Shown piece by piece: positions 4,846-10,319 of a stretch of DNA of 11,045 bases; positions within the stretch are counted from its first letter, which is position 1; each line of letters starts with the position of its first letter. The notes beneath the pieces were generated by a model, which made no database searches, was not told the origin of the DNA, and saw nothing but the letters and a program-made list of their open reading frames with translations. Origin of the DNA: Candidatus Nomurabacteria bacterium RIFCSPHIGHO2_02_FULL_38_15 (GTDB lineage: Bacteria; Patescibacteriota; Minisyncoccia; Phycocordibacterales; UBA9973). The DNA lies in contig MFUC01000002.1 of NCBI GenBank assembly GCA_001785575.1, positions 766-11,810 of the forward strand. Reading direction: 5' to 3'. A program made the translations under genes and the position numbers.

Positions 4846-5993
4846 AAAGGATTTTTGGCACCGCGAACCTCAAAGTGCAAGTGGTTACCAGTTGAGCGAC
4901 CAGTTGAGCCAACCAAGGCAATTTTTTCGCCTTGTTGCACATTGTCACCAACTGAAACTAAAACTTTTGAGGCATGTGCATACAAAGTTTGTGTGCCATT
5001 GTCGTGCTTGATAACAACATAACTACCATAACCACCACTGTAACCACCACTTTTAGCAATAATCACCTGACCCGAAGCGGCGGCCAAAATTGGCGTACCC
5101 TTGGGTGACCTAAAGTCTAAACCATTAAAACCATGAATGTGTTGTGATTTTTCAGCCCCTGGTAATGGGTGGGTAAAGTAACCAACAGCTTCGGGTTCGT
5201 TATAGCCCCAGGTTTTTTCGCCCTTATTCGCTAAAATCACATCACCACTTGTTGGCAAGCCCGAAATATTACTTGTGCCATTCAAAGCCGAACTAATTTT
5301 ATCAATTAAACTAGTACTAGTACTAGTACTAGTTTTGGCCACAACCTTGGGCTTGCTAACTGCCACTGCAACTATTTCACCATCAGGCACAACAACAGTC
5401 ATACCTATTTTTAAATCAGTATTATCAATGCCGTTGAAATCAGCAATATCGACTGCATCGGCCGAAAGCTTTTTAGCAATACTACCTAACGTGTCACCTT
5501 TTTTAACTGTATATTTTACGCCGGTAATAGGCAAGATAGTTAAACTTGAACCAACTTTTAAGGCCTGCCCTTTCTTCAGATTATTTGCCCAAACTATTGT
5601 ATTAGTTGAAACCCCAAAATCGCGGGCTATACTTGCCAACGTTTCACCTTTTTTAACTGTATGAACCGAAATGATATCAGAGTCGGGGATATATTCACCG
5701 TCAATGTCCAACACCGTACCCTCGGGCCCAACAAAGGCAGTTAAGGCTTCGTCGTTTGAAACGGCAATAATATCGTTATAGGCGTTTTTAGTTAAATTGG
5801 CGTCATAGGCAATAGGCGACATAATTACCAGGCGCGAAGATGTAATTTCAAGTCCTTTATTTTCAGCCTCGGCTCGCTTGCTAAATAAATCCAAAAAGCC
5901 CGCCTGTGCATTTGGGGCATATAGTAAATAAAATACAGCCAATGCCAATATTTGTGCCGACCAAAATGGGTCTTTTGTTTGTGGTTTTTCCAT
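4842..5993 (-). CDS. Exported LysM-LysM-M23 peptidoglycan endopeptidase (383 aa)
   Basis: N-terminal hydrophobic segment at residues 12-31 ending in AQA, so it is exported or membrane-anchored. Two LysM peptidoglycan-binding domains follow at about 109-155 (HTVKKGETLASIARDFGVS) and 160-204 (YTVKKGDTLGSIAKKL). A Thr/Ser linker is at 221-228, and an M23 (LytM-like) metallopeptidase domain at about 274-383. Likely zinc ligands are H287 and D293 in HGFNGLD, and H373 in HLHFEVR (371-377), with H340 in LYAHAS completing the site. The first pair is spaced HxxxxxD rather than the HxxxD of LytM; I recall this spacing in other M23 members. All key residues are present, so it should be an active endopeptidase cleaving peptide crosslinks during cell-wall remodelling. 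It is convergent to comM, and the two TAA stop codons overlap within TTAA. Confidence 0.93.
   Translation of the reverse strand: MEKPQTKDPFWSAQILALAVFYLLYAPNAQAGFLDLFSKRAEAENKGLEITSSRLVIMSPIAYDANLTKNAYNDIIAVSNDEALTAFVGPEGTVLDIDGEYIPDSDIISVHTVKKGETLASIARDFGVSTNTIVWANNLKKGQALKVGSSLTILPITGVKYTVKKGDTLGSIAKKLSADAVDIADFNGIDNTDLKIGMTVVVPDGEIVAVAVSKPKVVAKTSTSTSTSLIDKISSALNGTSNISGLPTSGDVILANKGEKTWGYNEPEAVGYFTHPLPGAEKSQHIHGFNGLDFRSPKGTPILAAASGQVIIAKSGGYSGGYGSYVVIKHDNGTQTLYAHASKVLVSVGDNVQQGEKIALVGSTGRSTGNHLHFEVRGAKNPF
5310..5333. repeat. Tandem hexamer microsatellite (ACTAGT)x4
   Basis: Four perfect copies of the self-complementary hexamer ACTAGT at 5310-5333. On the coding (minus) strand they encode alternating Thr and Ser (residues 221-228) in the linker between the second LysM domain and the M23 domain. 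A change in copy number would add or remove two residues without breaking the frame. Confidence 0.95.
5488..5512. repeat. Copy 1 of a near-identical repeat in the two LysM domains
   Basis: These 25 bases match 5638-5662 with a single mismatch (position 5493 versus 5643), exactly 150 bases or 50 codons apart. On the minus strand it encodes the YTVKKGDTL part of the second LysM domain. Confidence 0.8.
5638..5662. repeat. Copy 2 of a near-identical repeat in the two LysM domains
   Basis: This is the partner of 5488-5512, with 24 of 25 bases identical. It encodes the HTVKKGETL part of the first LysM domain. It shows that the LysM domains share DNA-level identity and not only protein-level similarity. 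Confidence 0.8.
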
Positions 5994-6044
5994 AAGTTAA
6001 TCAGTAAAATAAGGGATTTAGGCCCTAAACTGACTAAGACTTTA

Positions 6045-6072
6045 ATTGTATCAAGCCTGCATATTTAGGCAA
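6045..6072 (-). promoter_or_regulatory. Promoter of the M23 peptidase gene
   Basis: Read on the minus strand, the -35 is TTGCCT (6072-6067), followed by a 16-base spacer and an extended -10: TG at 6053-6052 plus TACAAT at 6050-6045. The -35 is identical to that of hicB. The implied leader to the ATG at 5993 is about 45 bases and contains the imperfect palindrome TTTAGGGCCTAAA (6029-6017 on the minus strand), a possible operator or leader hairpin. Confidence 0.65.
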
Positions 6073-6157
6073 TAGACAGCTGTTTATATGTCTGGTCTGA
6101 GCCCAACAACCCCTTTGGCCACCCAAATAGGCCTTATTCTATGGCCATTTTAACCCA

Positions 6158-6185
6158 TTGACACCACCTGTGGGTATGCTATAAT
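6158..6185 (+). promoter_or_regulatory. Consensus sigma70-type promoter for the 141-aa membrane protein
   Basis: A perfect -35 TTGACA (6158-6163), a 16-base spacer, and a perfect extended -10: TG at 6177-6178 plus TATAAT at 6180-6185. This is the strongest-looking promoter in the window. The expected leader to the ATG at 6214 is about 20-22 bases, without a Shine-Dalgarno sequence. Confidence 0.85.
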
Positions 6186-6213
6186 GGTAGTAGCATAAAT
6201 AGCTGTTTGAAAT

Positions 6214-6639
6214 ATGAAAAAGGAAATAATCATTGCAGCTTTGGCCATAGTGGCTATCGTTGAATTTTTTGCCATTGTTATATTTTTAGGAATTATAACT
6301 CCAGTATTACTGACCCTTGCAAGTCTTGCTATTGGAATATTGTTCCCAATGGTAATAACCCGCTATGCTGGCGGATTAATTTGTTTGGGCCTTGCTGATG
6401 CAAACGGTTTGAGCGATAGGCAAAAAACACTCCTAATGAATACCTTTATGATACTTGGTGTAATAGTTTCAACGATATTCTTGAGATATTCGTTTTTATC
6501 AAGTGCCGGTGACGATATTGACATGACGAAATATTTTTCAATGACTGATTTTATTGGAATCTCAATCATTGGATCAATTATTGGCATAGTACTTGTTAAC
6601 AAGGTCAAATTGGCACGACACTTCATGAATTTCTTTTAA
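6214..6639 (+). CDS. Small polytopic membrane protein of unknown function (141 aa)
   Basis: I do not recognise the family. The sequence shows about four hydrophobic spans: roughly residues 4-27, 30-50, 75-91 and 112-129. There is one polar loop (ADANGLSDRQK, 61-71) and one acidic loop (GDDIDMTKYF, 99-108). Basic residues cluster at the N-terminus and at residues 130-135 (KVKLAR). The even number of spans and positive ends suggest both termini are cytoplasmic. It has its own consensus promoter and a strong terminator, so it is a monocistronic and probably well-expressed gene. There are no cysteine pairs, Walker motifs or transporter signatures. The function is unknown. Confidence 0.72.
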   Translation: MKKEIIIAALAIVAIVEFFAIVIFLGIITPVLLTLASLAIGILFPMVITRYAGGLICLGLADANGLSDRQKTLLMNTFMILGVIVSTIFLRYSFLSSAGDDIDMTKYFSMTDFIGISIIGSIIGIVLVNKVKLARHFMNFF

Positions 6640-6654
6640 CCTGCACACGCGAGC

Positions 6655-6686
6655 AAGCCCGGGACGTAAACGTCCCGGGCTTTTTT
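6655..6686 (+). terminator. Strong Rho-independent terminator (first of two hairpins)
   Basis: GCCCGGGACG (6657-6666) pairs perfectly with CGTCCCGGGC (6671-6680) around the loop TAAA, extended by AA/TT to 12 bp. Six T residues follow (6681-6686). It begins 15 bases after the TAA of the 141-aa membrane protein gene. Confidence 0.93.
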
Positions 6687-6719
6687 ATCCCGTTAGAAGC
6701 CATACTTCTAACGGGATTT
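6687..6719 (+). terminator. Second hairpin directly abutting the first
   Basis: ATCCCGTTAGAAG (6687-6699) pairs perfectly over 13 bp with CTTCTAACGGGAT (6705-6717) around the loop CCATA. T-rich sequence (TTATTTTTATA) follows. It starts on the base after the T tract of the first terminator. It could be a back-up terminator or a 3'-end/mobile hairpin of another kind. Confidence 0.7.
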
Positions 6720-6741
6720 ATTTTTATAAATATACTATTTT

Positions 6742-6750
6742 TGCTACAAT
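6742..6750 (+). promoter_or_regulatory. Extended -10 promoter of the DUF5674 gene (apparently leaderless)
   Basis: TG at 6742-6743 plus TACAAT at 6745-6750. The position of a -35 at 16-base spacing (6723-6728, TTTATA) is weak, so the extended -10 would have to carry recognition. The ATG at 6757 begins six bases after the -10 box, at the expected transcription start, implying a leaderless mRNA. Confidence 0.6.
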
Positions 6751-6756
6751 GTCTTC

Positions 6757-7107
6757 ATGAGCATTAGAATTATTATAGAGTCAATATCTAAACAAGAACT
6801 ACAAGAATTGGCTAACGTTTGGTACGGAACTCTTATAAAGGGGGCTGTTGATGTTGAAAACGAAACAGTAGCCCTGGGTGGCGATTGGCATATTGATGCT
6901 TGTGAGGTTTTGACAGGTCAAGGTTCGCACAAAGACAACGTGTGGGGTTTTAATATTTTAATGACCGAAGATGGCCTTGAAAATGCTTTTGAGTATAATT
7001 CAATGATAAATATCAAACCAGTTCATAATCATAAACAAATGGAAATAGGGCCTGATGAATTAAGGCAAAAAATTTTTGAGATTGTAAGCCAAAAGATTAT
7101 TTGGTAA
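6757..7107 (+). CDS. DUF5674 family protein (116 aa)
   Basis: It matches the DUF5674 pattern as I know it: an N-terminal helix (KQELQELANVWYGTLIKGAVDVE, starting at residue 12), then the core ALGGDWHIDACEVLTGQGS (39-57), the segment NVWGFNI (61-67), and NSMINIKP (81-88), ending in a helix (PDELRQKIFEIV, 99-110). A conserved His45 and an acidic residue (D47) stand in the core where other members have an LHADEE-like sequence. The function of the family is unknown. It occurs mainly in Patescibacteria and some other bacteria. The protein is soluble and cytoplasmic, with no signal peptide or membrane helix. It is followed after 11 bases by a 95-residue protein, so the two are probably co-transcribed and may work together. 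Confidence 0.87.
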   Translation: MSIRIIIESISKQELQELANVWYGTLIKGAVDVENETVALGGDWHIDACEVLTGQGSHKDNVWGFNILMTEDGLENAFEYNSMINIKPVHNHKQMEIGPDELRQKIFEIVSQKIIW

Positions 7108-7118
7108 TATAAAAATAT

Positions 7119-7406
7119 ATGCAGGAAAGAACCTCTACATTTTACATAGCCAACTTGGGCCCCGAGCTTGCTCGTTTCTTTGTTTTTAAAAACAAGGGTG
7201 ATGTTGTGCAAGCTCAAAATGCCAAAAACAGATCTTTGCAAATTATCGAAAAAGTTATTGCCAGTCCTGACATGACAAAAAATGGAGTCTTGGAATTTTT
7301 AGTCATGAAAGACTTGGTTTCAAATATTGGTGATTTGAACGCATCTTTTGAGAAATCTTTACCACAGTACTGCATGCCTTTTGTTTCTAGGTTTATGCAT
7401 AACTAG
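7119..7406 (+). CDS. Conserved hypothetical protein, probable partner of DUF5674 (95 aa)
   Basis: A small soluble protein, mostly helical by appearance. Visible segments are FYIANLGPELARFFVFKNKGD (from residue 8), a central helix with NRSLQIIEKVIASPDM (about 37-52), and a C-terminal PQYCMPFVSRFM (82-93). I recall Patescibacteria hypotheticals with this same IANLGPE...RxF...RxLxII...YxxPFxxRxM pattern, but know no function or domain name. It starts 11 bases after DUF5674 with no promoter, terminator or Shine-Dalgarno sequence in between, so co-transcription and a shared role are likely but unproven. There is no catalytic motif that I can identify. No terminator hairpin follows, and transcripts may run on into the next unit. 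Confidence 0.72.
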   Translation: MQERTSTFYIANLGPELARFFVFKNKGDVVQAQNAKNRSLQIIEKVIASPDMTKNGVLEFLVMKDLVSNIGDLNASFEKSLPQYCMPFVSRFMHN

Positions 7407-7434
7407 ACTTATTGGCCAATCTTGCATTTTTCGC

Positions 7435-7464
7435 TTGACGCGGGGCATGAGGGGGGGGTATTAT
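7435..7464 (+). promoter_or_regulatory. Promoter with an eight-G tract between -35 and -10
   Basis: The -35 is TTGACG (7435-7440) and the -10 is TATTAT (7459-7464). The 18-base spacer ends in eight consecutive G residues (7451-7458), an unusual run for this AT-rich DNA. Loss of one G would give the optimal 17-base spacing. The expected start near 7471 leaves a leader of about 31 bases to the ATG at 7502. The layout resembles phase-variable promoters with homopolymeric spacers. Confidence 0.55.
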
Positions 7465-7501
7465 TAAGGTATTAACAATAATTTGAATACTACATAGATT
7501 T

Positions 7502-7669
7502 ATGACAAATGAAGAAATCGCAGTATTAGCCAACAAAGTTAAAGACGGTACATCTACACCCCAGGAAGAACTGGCTTTGTTGCAATATTTAAACCAAGGG
7601 GTCGAAGAAATGCGCACTTTTGTAAAAGAGGTAATGACCAGCGAGCCAAAAACTGAAATTACTCAATAA
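7502..7669 (+). CDS. Small acidic protein of unknown function (55 aa)
   Basis: ATG at 7502 to TAA at 7667-7669. The protein begins MTNEEIAVLANKVKDGTSTP and continues QEELALLQYLNQ, GVEEMRTFVKEV and a polar tail. It is predicted to be two or three helices, with no signal peptide or membrane span. The first part, L-x-x-K-V-K-x-G-T-x-T-P-x-E-E-x-x-L-L, resembles short helical modules at the N-terminus of some anti-sigma and other small regulators, but this is a loose similarity. It lies behind the G-tract promoter and 15 bases before the 213-aa gene, so both are probably one transcript. The amphipathic, codon-consistent sequence and its position make it a likely real gene despite its size. Confidence 0.65.
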   Translation: MTNEEIAVLANKVKDGTSTPQEELALLQYLNQGVEEMRTFVKEVMTSEPKTEITQ

Positions 7670-7684
7670 TTTTAAAATAAAAAT

Positions 7685-8326
7685 ATGCAACTTAATTTTG
7701 ATAAATATAACAAAAAGGAGACGGCTCCAACCCCAACACCCGAGACTGAAATGACCACAGAGCAATTTGAGCAGATGATTGAACAAGAGGCTGACAAGCT
7801 TGGCGTTTCGGTTGATAAGTTGATTGAAGAGATTATGCAATATGGCGGGCCTGCTGAGTTTAAACGAAAGATGGAGACTAATAATTACATATTCGAACAC
7901 AACTATCGTACCAACGAGAGGGAGATTGTGCATAAGGAAGGTGCTGTATATGACGTTAGGCCAGAAGGTCAGGCTATTATTGATACACATGAGGCTAGCG
8001 CCAAAAAACATAGAGAGGCGTCAAGAAGCTTTGCCCAGGGTGGTGCGTTTCTCGCAGGGGTAGGGATGTTACTTGAATTTTGGGGCGATAAGCTCAGTAA
8101 CGAAATAGGAATGACAGGATTAGGAGAGCTCGTGGAAAAAATCAAGATGGAGGATGTTGAACATACCGACTTCATATTGCCGACACTTATAACATTAGCC
8201 GTTGGGGGTGCTCTAGGCACAATGATTGCAAGTTTAAAAGAAACAACAAAGATCAACAAAGCAAAAAGAGAAGCTAAAAAGCAAGAACTTAAGCACAAAA
8301 TGGCTGATGTAAATTTGGGAAAGTAA
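7685..8326 (+). CDS. Membrane-associated protein of unknown function (213 aa)
   Basis: I do not recognise the family. Layout: a Pro/Thr-rich stretch at residues 12-22, an acidic helical region (TTEQFEQMIEQEADKLGVSV, from 24) resembling a small helical protein-interaction module, then a mixed region up to about 112. Two hydrophobic spans lie at about 115-133 and 163-184, and the C-terminal tail is strongly basic and helical (189-206, many K and E). The topology suggests both ends are cytoplasmic with a short outside loop. It follows the 55-aa gene by 15 bases and is followed by a bidirectional terminator. No enzymatic motif is visible. Overlapping frames on the other strand are low-quality, so this strand is preferred. 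Confidence 0.72.
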   Translation: MQLNFDKYNKKETAPTPTPETEMTTEQFEQMIEQEADKLGVSVDKLIEEIMQYGGPAEFKRKMETNNYIFEHNYRTNEREIVHKEGAVYDVRPEGQAIIDTHEASAKKHREASRSFAQGGAFLAGVGMLLEFWGDKLSNEIGMTGLGELVEKIKMEDVEHTDFILPTLITLAVGGALGTMIASLKETTKINKAKREAKKQELKHKMADVNLGK

Positions 8327-8356
8327 GAAAATGAACAAGAAAGAATAAGGCTAAAT

Positions 8357-8383
8357 AAAACCCGCTCAAATTGAGCGGGTTTT
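8357..8383. terminator. Bidirectional Rho-independent terminator
   Basis: AAAACCCGCTCAA (8357-8369) and its exact reverse complement TTGAGCGGGTTTT (8371-8383) are separated by a single A, so the physical loop will use a few of the inner bases. Both strands end in TTTT, so it can stop transcription from either side. The -10 element of the helicase gene begins two bases after the hairpin. Confidence 0.88.
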
Positions 8384-8384
8384 A

Positions 8385-8393
8385 TGCTAAGAT
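8385..8393 (+). promoter_or_regulatory. Extended -10 element of the helicase-rsmA operon (apparently leaderless)
   Basis: TG at 8385-8386 plus TAAGAT at 8388-8393. The ATG at 8400 begins six bases later, at the expected transcription start. A -35 at 16-base spacing would lie at 8366-8371, within the terminator hairpin, and is poor. The promoter assignment is therefore tentative. Confidence 0.5.
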
Positions 8394-8399
8394 ACACTC

Positions 8400-10319
8400 A
8401 TGATTGATTTGGGTAATTTAAATGATGCACAAAAGGGGGCGGTAATGGCAACCGTTGGCCCAGTTTTAATTATTGCAGGCGCCGGGGCCGGTAAAACTAA
8501 AACTATAACTTATCGCATTGCGCACCTAATAGATACTGGGGTAAAGCCTCAAAACATTTTAGCGATTACTTTTACCAACAAGGCGGCTAGCGAAATGAGG
8601 CAAAGGGCATTGGATTTATTGCCCACCAACATTACAAGCAAGCCCATGATTGCTACATTTCATGCTTTTTGTGTGCGGATTTTGCGCGAATATGCAGCAC
8701 TGGTTGGGCGTAATAAATCTTTTACGATTATGGATGAGGACGATGCTAAGGGCTTGATCAAAGAAATTGTTGAAGGTTTTGGTTTAGAGGCCAAGCAGTG
8801 GGAGTCTCGCAAAATCAAGGCTATAATTTCACGTGAAAAGAACGATGGCCGCAATTGGCAAGATTTAAAGGGCAATGTTAGCAGTAATTTTGAAACAACG
8901 TTGGTGAATATTTGGGAGCGATACGAGGCTATGTGTTTAGAACGCAACACGTTTGATTTTGATGATTTGCTAATCGAAACAGTTAGAATGTTGCGCGAAA
9001 ATAAAAACGTTTTAGACACTTACCAAAATTTGTATACATACATTCATGTTGACGAATACCAAGACACAAACAAAATTCAGTATCAGCTAATTGAAATGCT
9101 GGCCGAGAAGCACAAAAATTTATGTGTCGTGGGTGACGGCGACCAAACAATTTACACGTGGCGTGGCGCGCGGATTGAAAACATTTTGCGCTTTGAAAGT
9201 GACTACCCAAATACGCAGGTTATACGGCTTGAGCAAAATTACCGCTCAAGTAACAATATTATAACGGCCGCTAATGCAGTGATTGAAAATAACAATTTGC
9301 GCCAAGAAAAAACTTTGCATACAAAAAACGAAAATGGCGAGAATATAAAATTGGCTACATTGACCGATGAAAAACGTGAGGCCGAGTTTTGCGTATTGGA
9401 ATGTATAGAATTGTTGGACAAAGGTGTAAAGCCAGCCGATATTGCCATTTTGTACCGGGCCAACTTTCAGTCACGATCTTTTGAGGAAATGTTTTTGCGC
9501 TACAAAGTACCTTATAAAATCTTGGGGACAAAGTTTTATGAGCGCCGCGAAGTTAAAGATGTGTTAGCCTATATTCGTGCTAGTTTTGCACCTGAAAGTT
9601 TACACGACATTAAGCGTATTATTAACATACCCGCCCGAGGCATTGGCAAAGTAACTATTTTAAAATTATTTGCTGGCCAACAAAACAGCCTGCCTGACAA
9701 AATGCAAATTAAAATAAATCAGTTTTATGAATTATTAAAACAAGTCAGAGAGTTTGCCAGCCACAATCACCCATCCGAGACTATAAACTTTATTTTAAAA
9801 ACGACCGGGCTTGAGGAAAGTTTAAAAACTGAAGGTGAGGAGGGTATTGAAAGGCTTCAAAACATTCGCGAATTAGCCAGTGTTTCGACCGCCTATAACC
9901 ACCTTGATTTTACAGAGGCGCACCAAGCATTACTGGAAGATGCGGCGTTATTGGGCGACCAAGATGATTTGAAAGATGCCGATGAAGGGGTCAGGCTTAT
10001 GACAATTCATGCCTCAAAAGGGCTTGAGTTCCCGTATGTTTTTATTGTTGGCTTGGAGCATGGAATATTTCCCAGCGAGCGTGACGGTAAAAGTAGTAAG
10101 GAGGATAAGGAGGAGGAAAGAAGGCTTTTTTACGTAGCTATAACCCGTGCCAAAACCAAAGTTTATTTAACCAACACTGAAATGCGTATGTTGTGGGGTG
10201 AACGTAAAATTAGTGTGCCCAGTCAATTTATTTACGAAATCCCAATTGATTTAATTGAGCATTACCAACAACGCAACGAAGGTAGTGTTAATACCTTTGA
10301 TGAATTATTGTATGATTAA
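8400..10319 (+). CDS. UvrD/PcrA/Rep-type superfamily 1A DNA helicase (639 aa)
   Basis: All SF1A helicase motifs are present: Q-motif region LNDAQKGAV (7-15), Walker A AGAGAGKT (26-33), Ia ITFTNKAASEMR (56-67), TFHAFC (86-91), FDFDDLL (185-191), motif II VDEYQDTN (217-224), motif III GDGDQTIYTWRGA (245-257), motif IV QNYRSS (279-284), motif V MTIHASKGLEF and motif VI YVAITRAKTKVYLT near the end. It is a 3'-5' translocase acting in nucleotide excision or mismatch repair and replication-fork maintenance. At 639 residues it is shorter than typical PcrA or UvrD (about 720), because it ends soon after motif VI and lacks the C-terminal tail that in PcrA/UvrD contacts RNA polymerase or repair partners. 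PcrA, UvrD and Rep cannot be told apart here. Its end overlaps rsmA by eight bases. Confidence 0.96.
   Translation: MIDLGNLNDAQKGAVMATVGPVLIIAGAGAGKTKTITYRIAHLIDTGVKPQNILAITFTNKAASEMRQRALDLLPTNITSKPMIATFHAFCVRILREYAALVGRNKSFTIMDEDDAKGLIKEIVEGFGLEAKQWESRKIKAIISREKNDGRNWQDLKGNVSSNFETTLVNIWERYEAMCLERNTFDFDDLLIETVRMLRENKNVLDTYQNLYTYIHVDEYQDTNKIQYQLIEMLAEKHKNLCVVGDGDQTIYTWRGARIENILRFESDYPNTQVIRLEQNYRSSNNIITAANAVIENNNLRQEKTLHTKNENGENIKLATLTDEKREAEFCVLECIELLDKGVKPADIAILYRANFQSRSFEEMFLRYKVPYKILGTKFYERREVKDVLAYIRASFAPESLHDIKRIINIPARGIGKVTILKLFAGQQNSLPDKMQIKINQFYELLKQVREFASHNHPSETINFILKTTGLEESLKTEGEEGIERLQNIRELASVSTAYNHLDFTEAHQALLEDAALLGDQDDLKDADEGVRLMTIHASKGLEFPYVFIVGLEHGIFPSERDGKSSKEDKEEERRLFYVAITRAKTKVYLTNTEMRMLWGERKISVPSQFIYEIPIDLIEHYQQRNEGSVNTFDELLYD

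Larger units (their letters stand above)
5994..6213. other. Divergent intergenic region (220 bases) between the M23 and 141-aa genes
   Basis: It contains one promoter on each strand and no credible gene. The longest ATG-initiated frame I noticed is 21 codons (6088-6153) with no supporting feature. AGCTGTTT occurs twice, at 6078-6085 and 6201-6208, close to the two ends of the promoter region on the plus-strand side. Its meaning is unknown. Confidence 0.6.

Noticed and set aside
4887..4910. Short direct repeat of about 11 bases (ACCAGTTGAGC twice)
   Set aside because: It encodes the STG-R-STG part of the M23 active-site region, which is normally repetitive in this family. No need for another explanation.
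5275..5664. 129-codon plus-strand frame beginning with a Leu-Val repeat
   Set aside because: It is antisense to the LysM/M23 gene, and its LVLVLVLV stretch is only the ACTAGT microsatellite read in the other direction. The M23 frame has clear domains.
6088..6153. 21-codon ATG frame in the divergent intergenic region
   Set aside because: Too short, no supporting promoter or conservation evidence, and it ends just before the -35 box of the next gene.
7411..7420. Palindrome ATTGGCCAAT after the 95-aa gene as a terminator
   Set aside because: A self-complementary 10-mer without a loop, and no T tract directly after it. A protein-binding site is possible but unsupported.
7589..8011. 140-codon minus-strand frame opposite the 213-aa gene
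   Set aside because: Its composition is rich in Leu/Phe/Asn without a coherent domain or promoter. The plus-strand frame has sensible charge patterning, adjacency to the 55-aa gene and a terminator.
7969..8397. 142-codon minus-strand frame running through the terminator
   Set aside because: It would start inside the helicase promoter region and read through the terminator hairpin; its Ser/Leu-rich sequence is typical of an antisense shadow.
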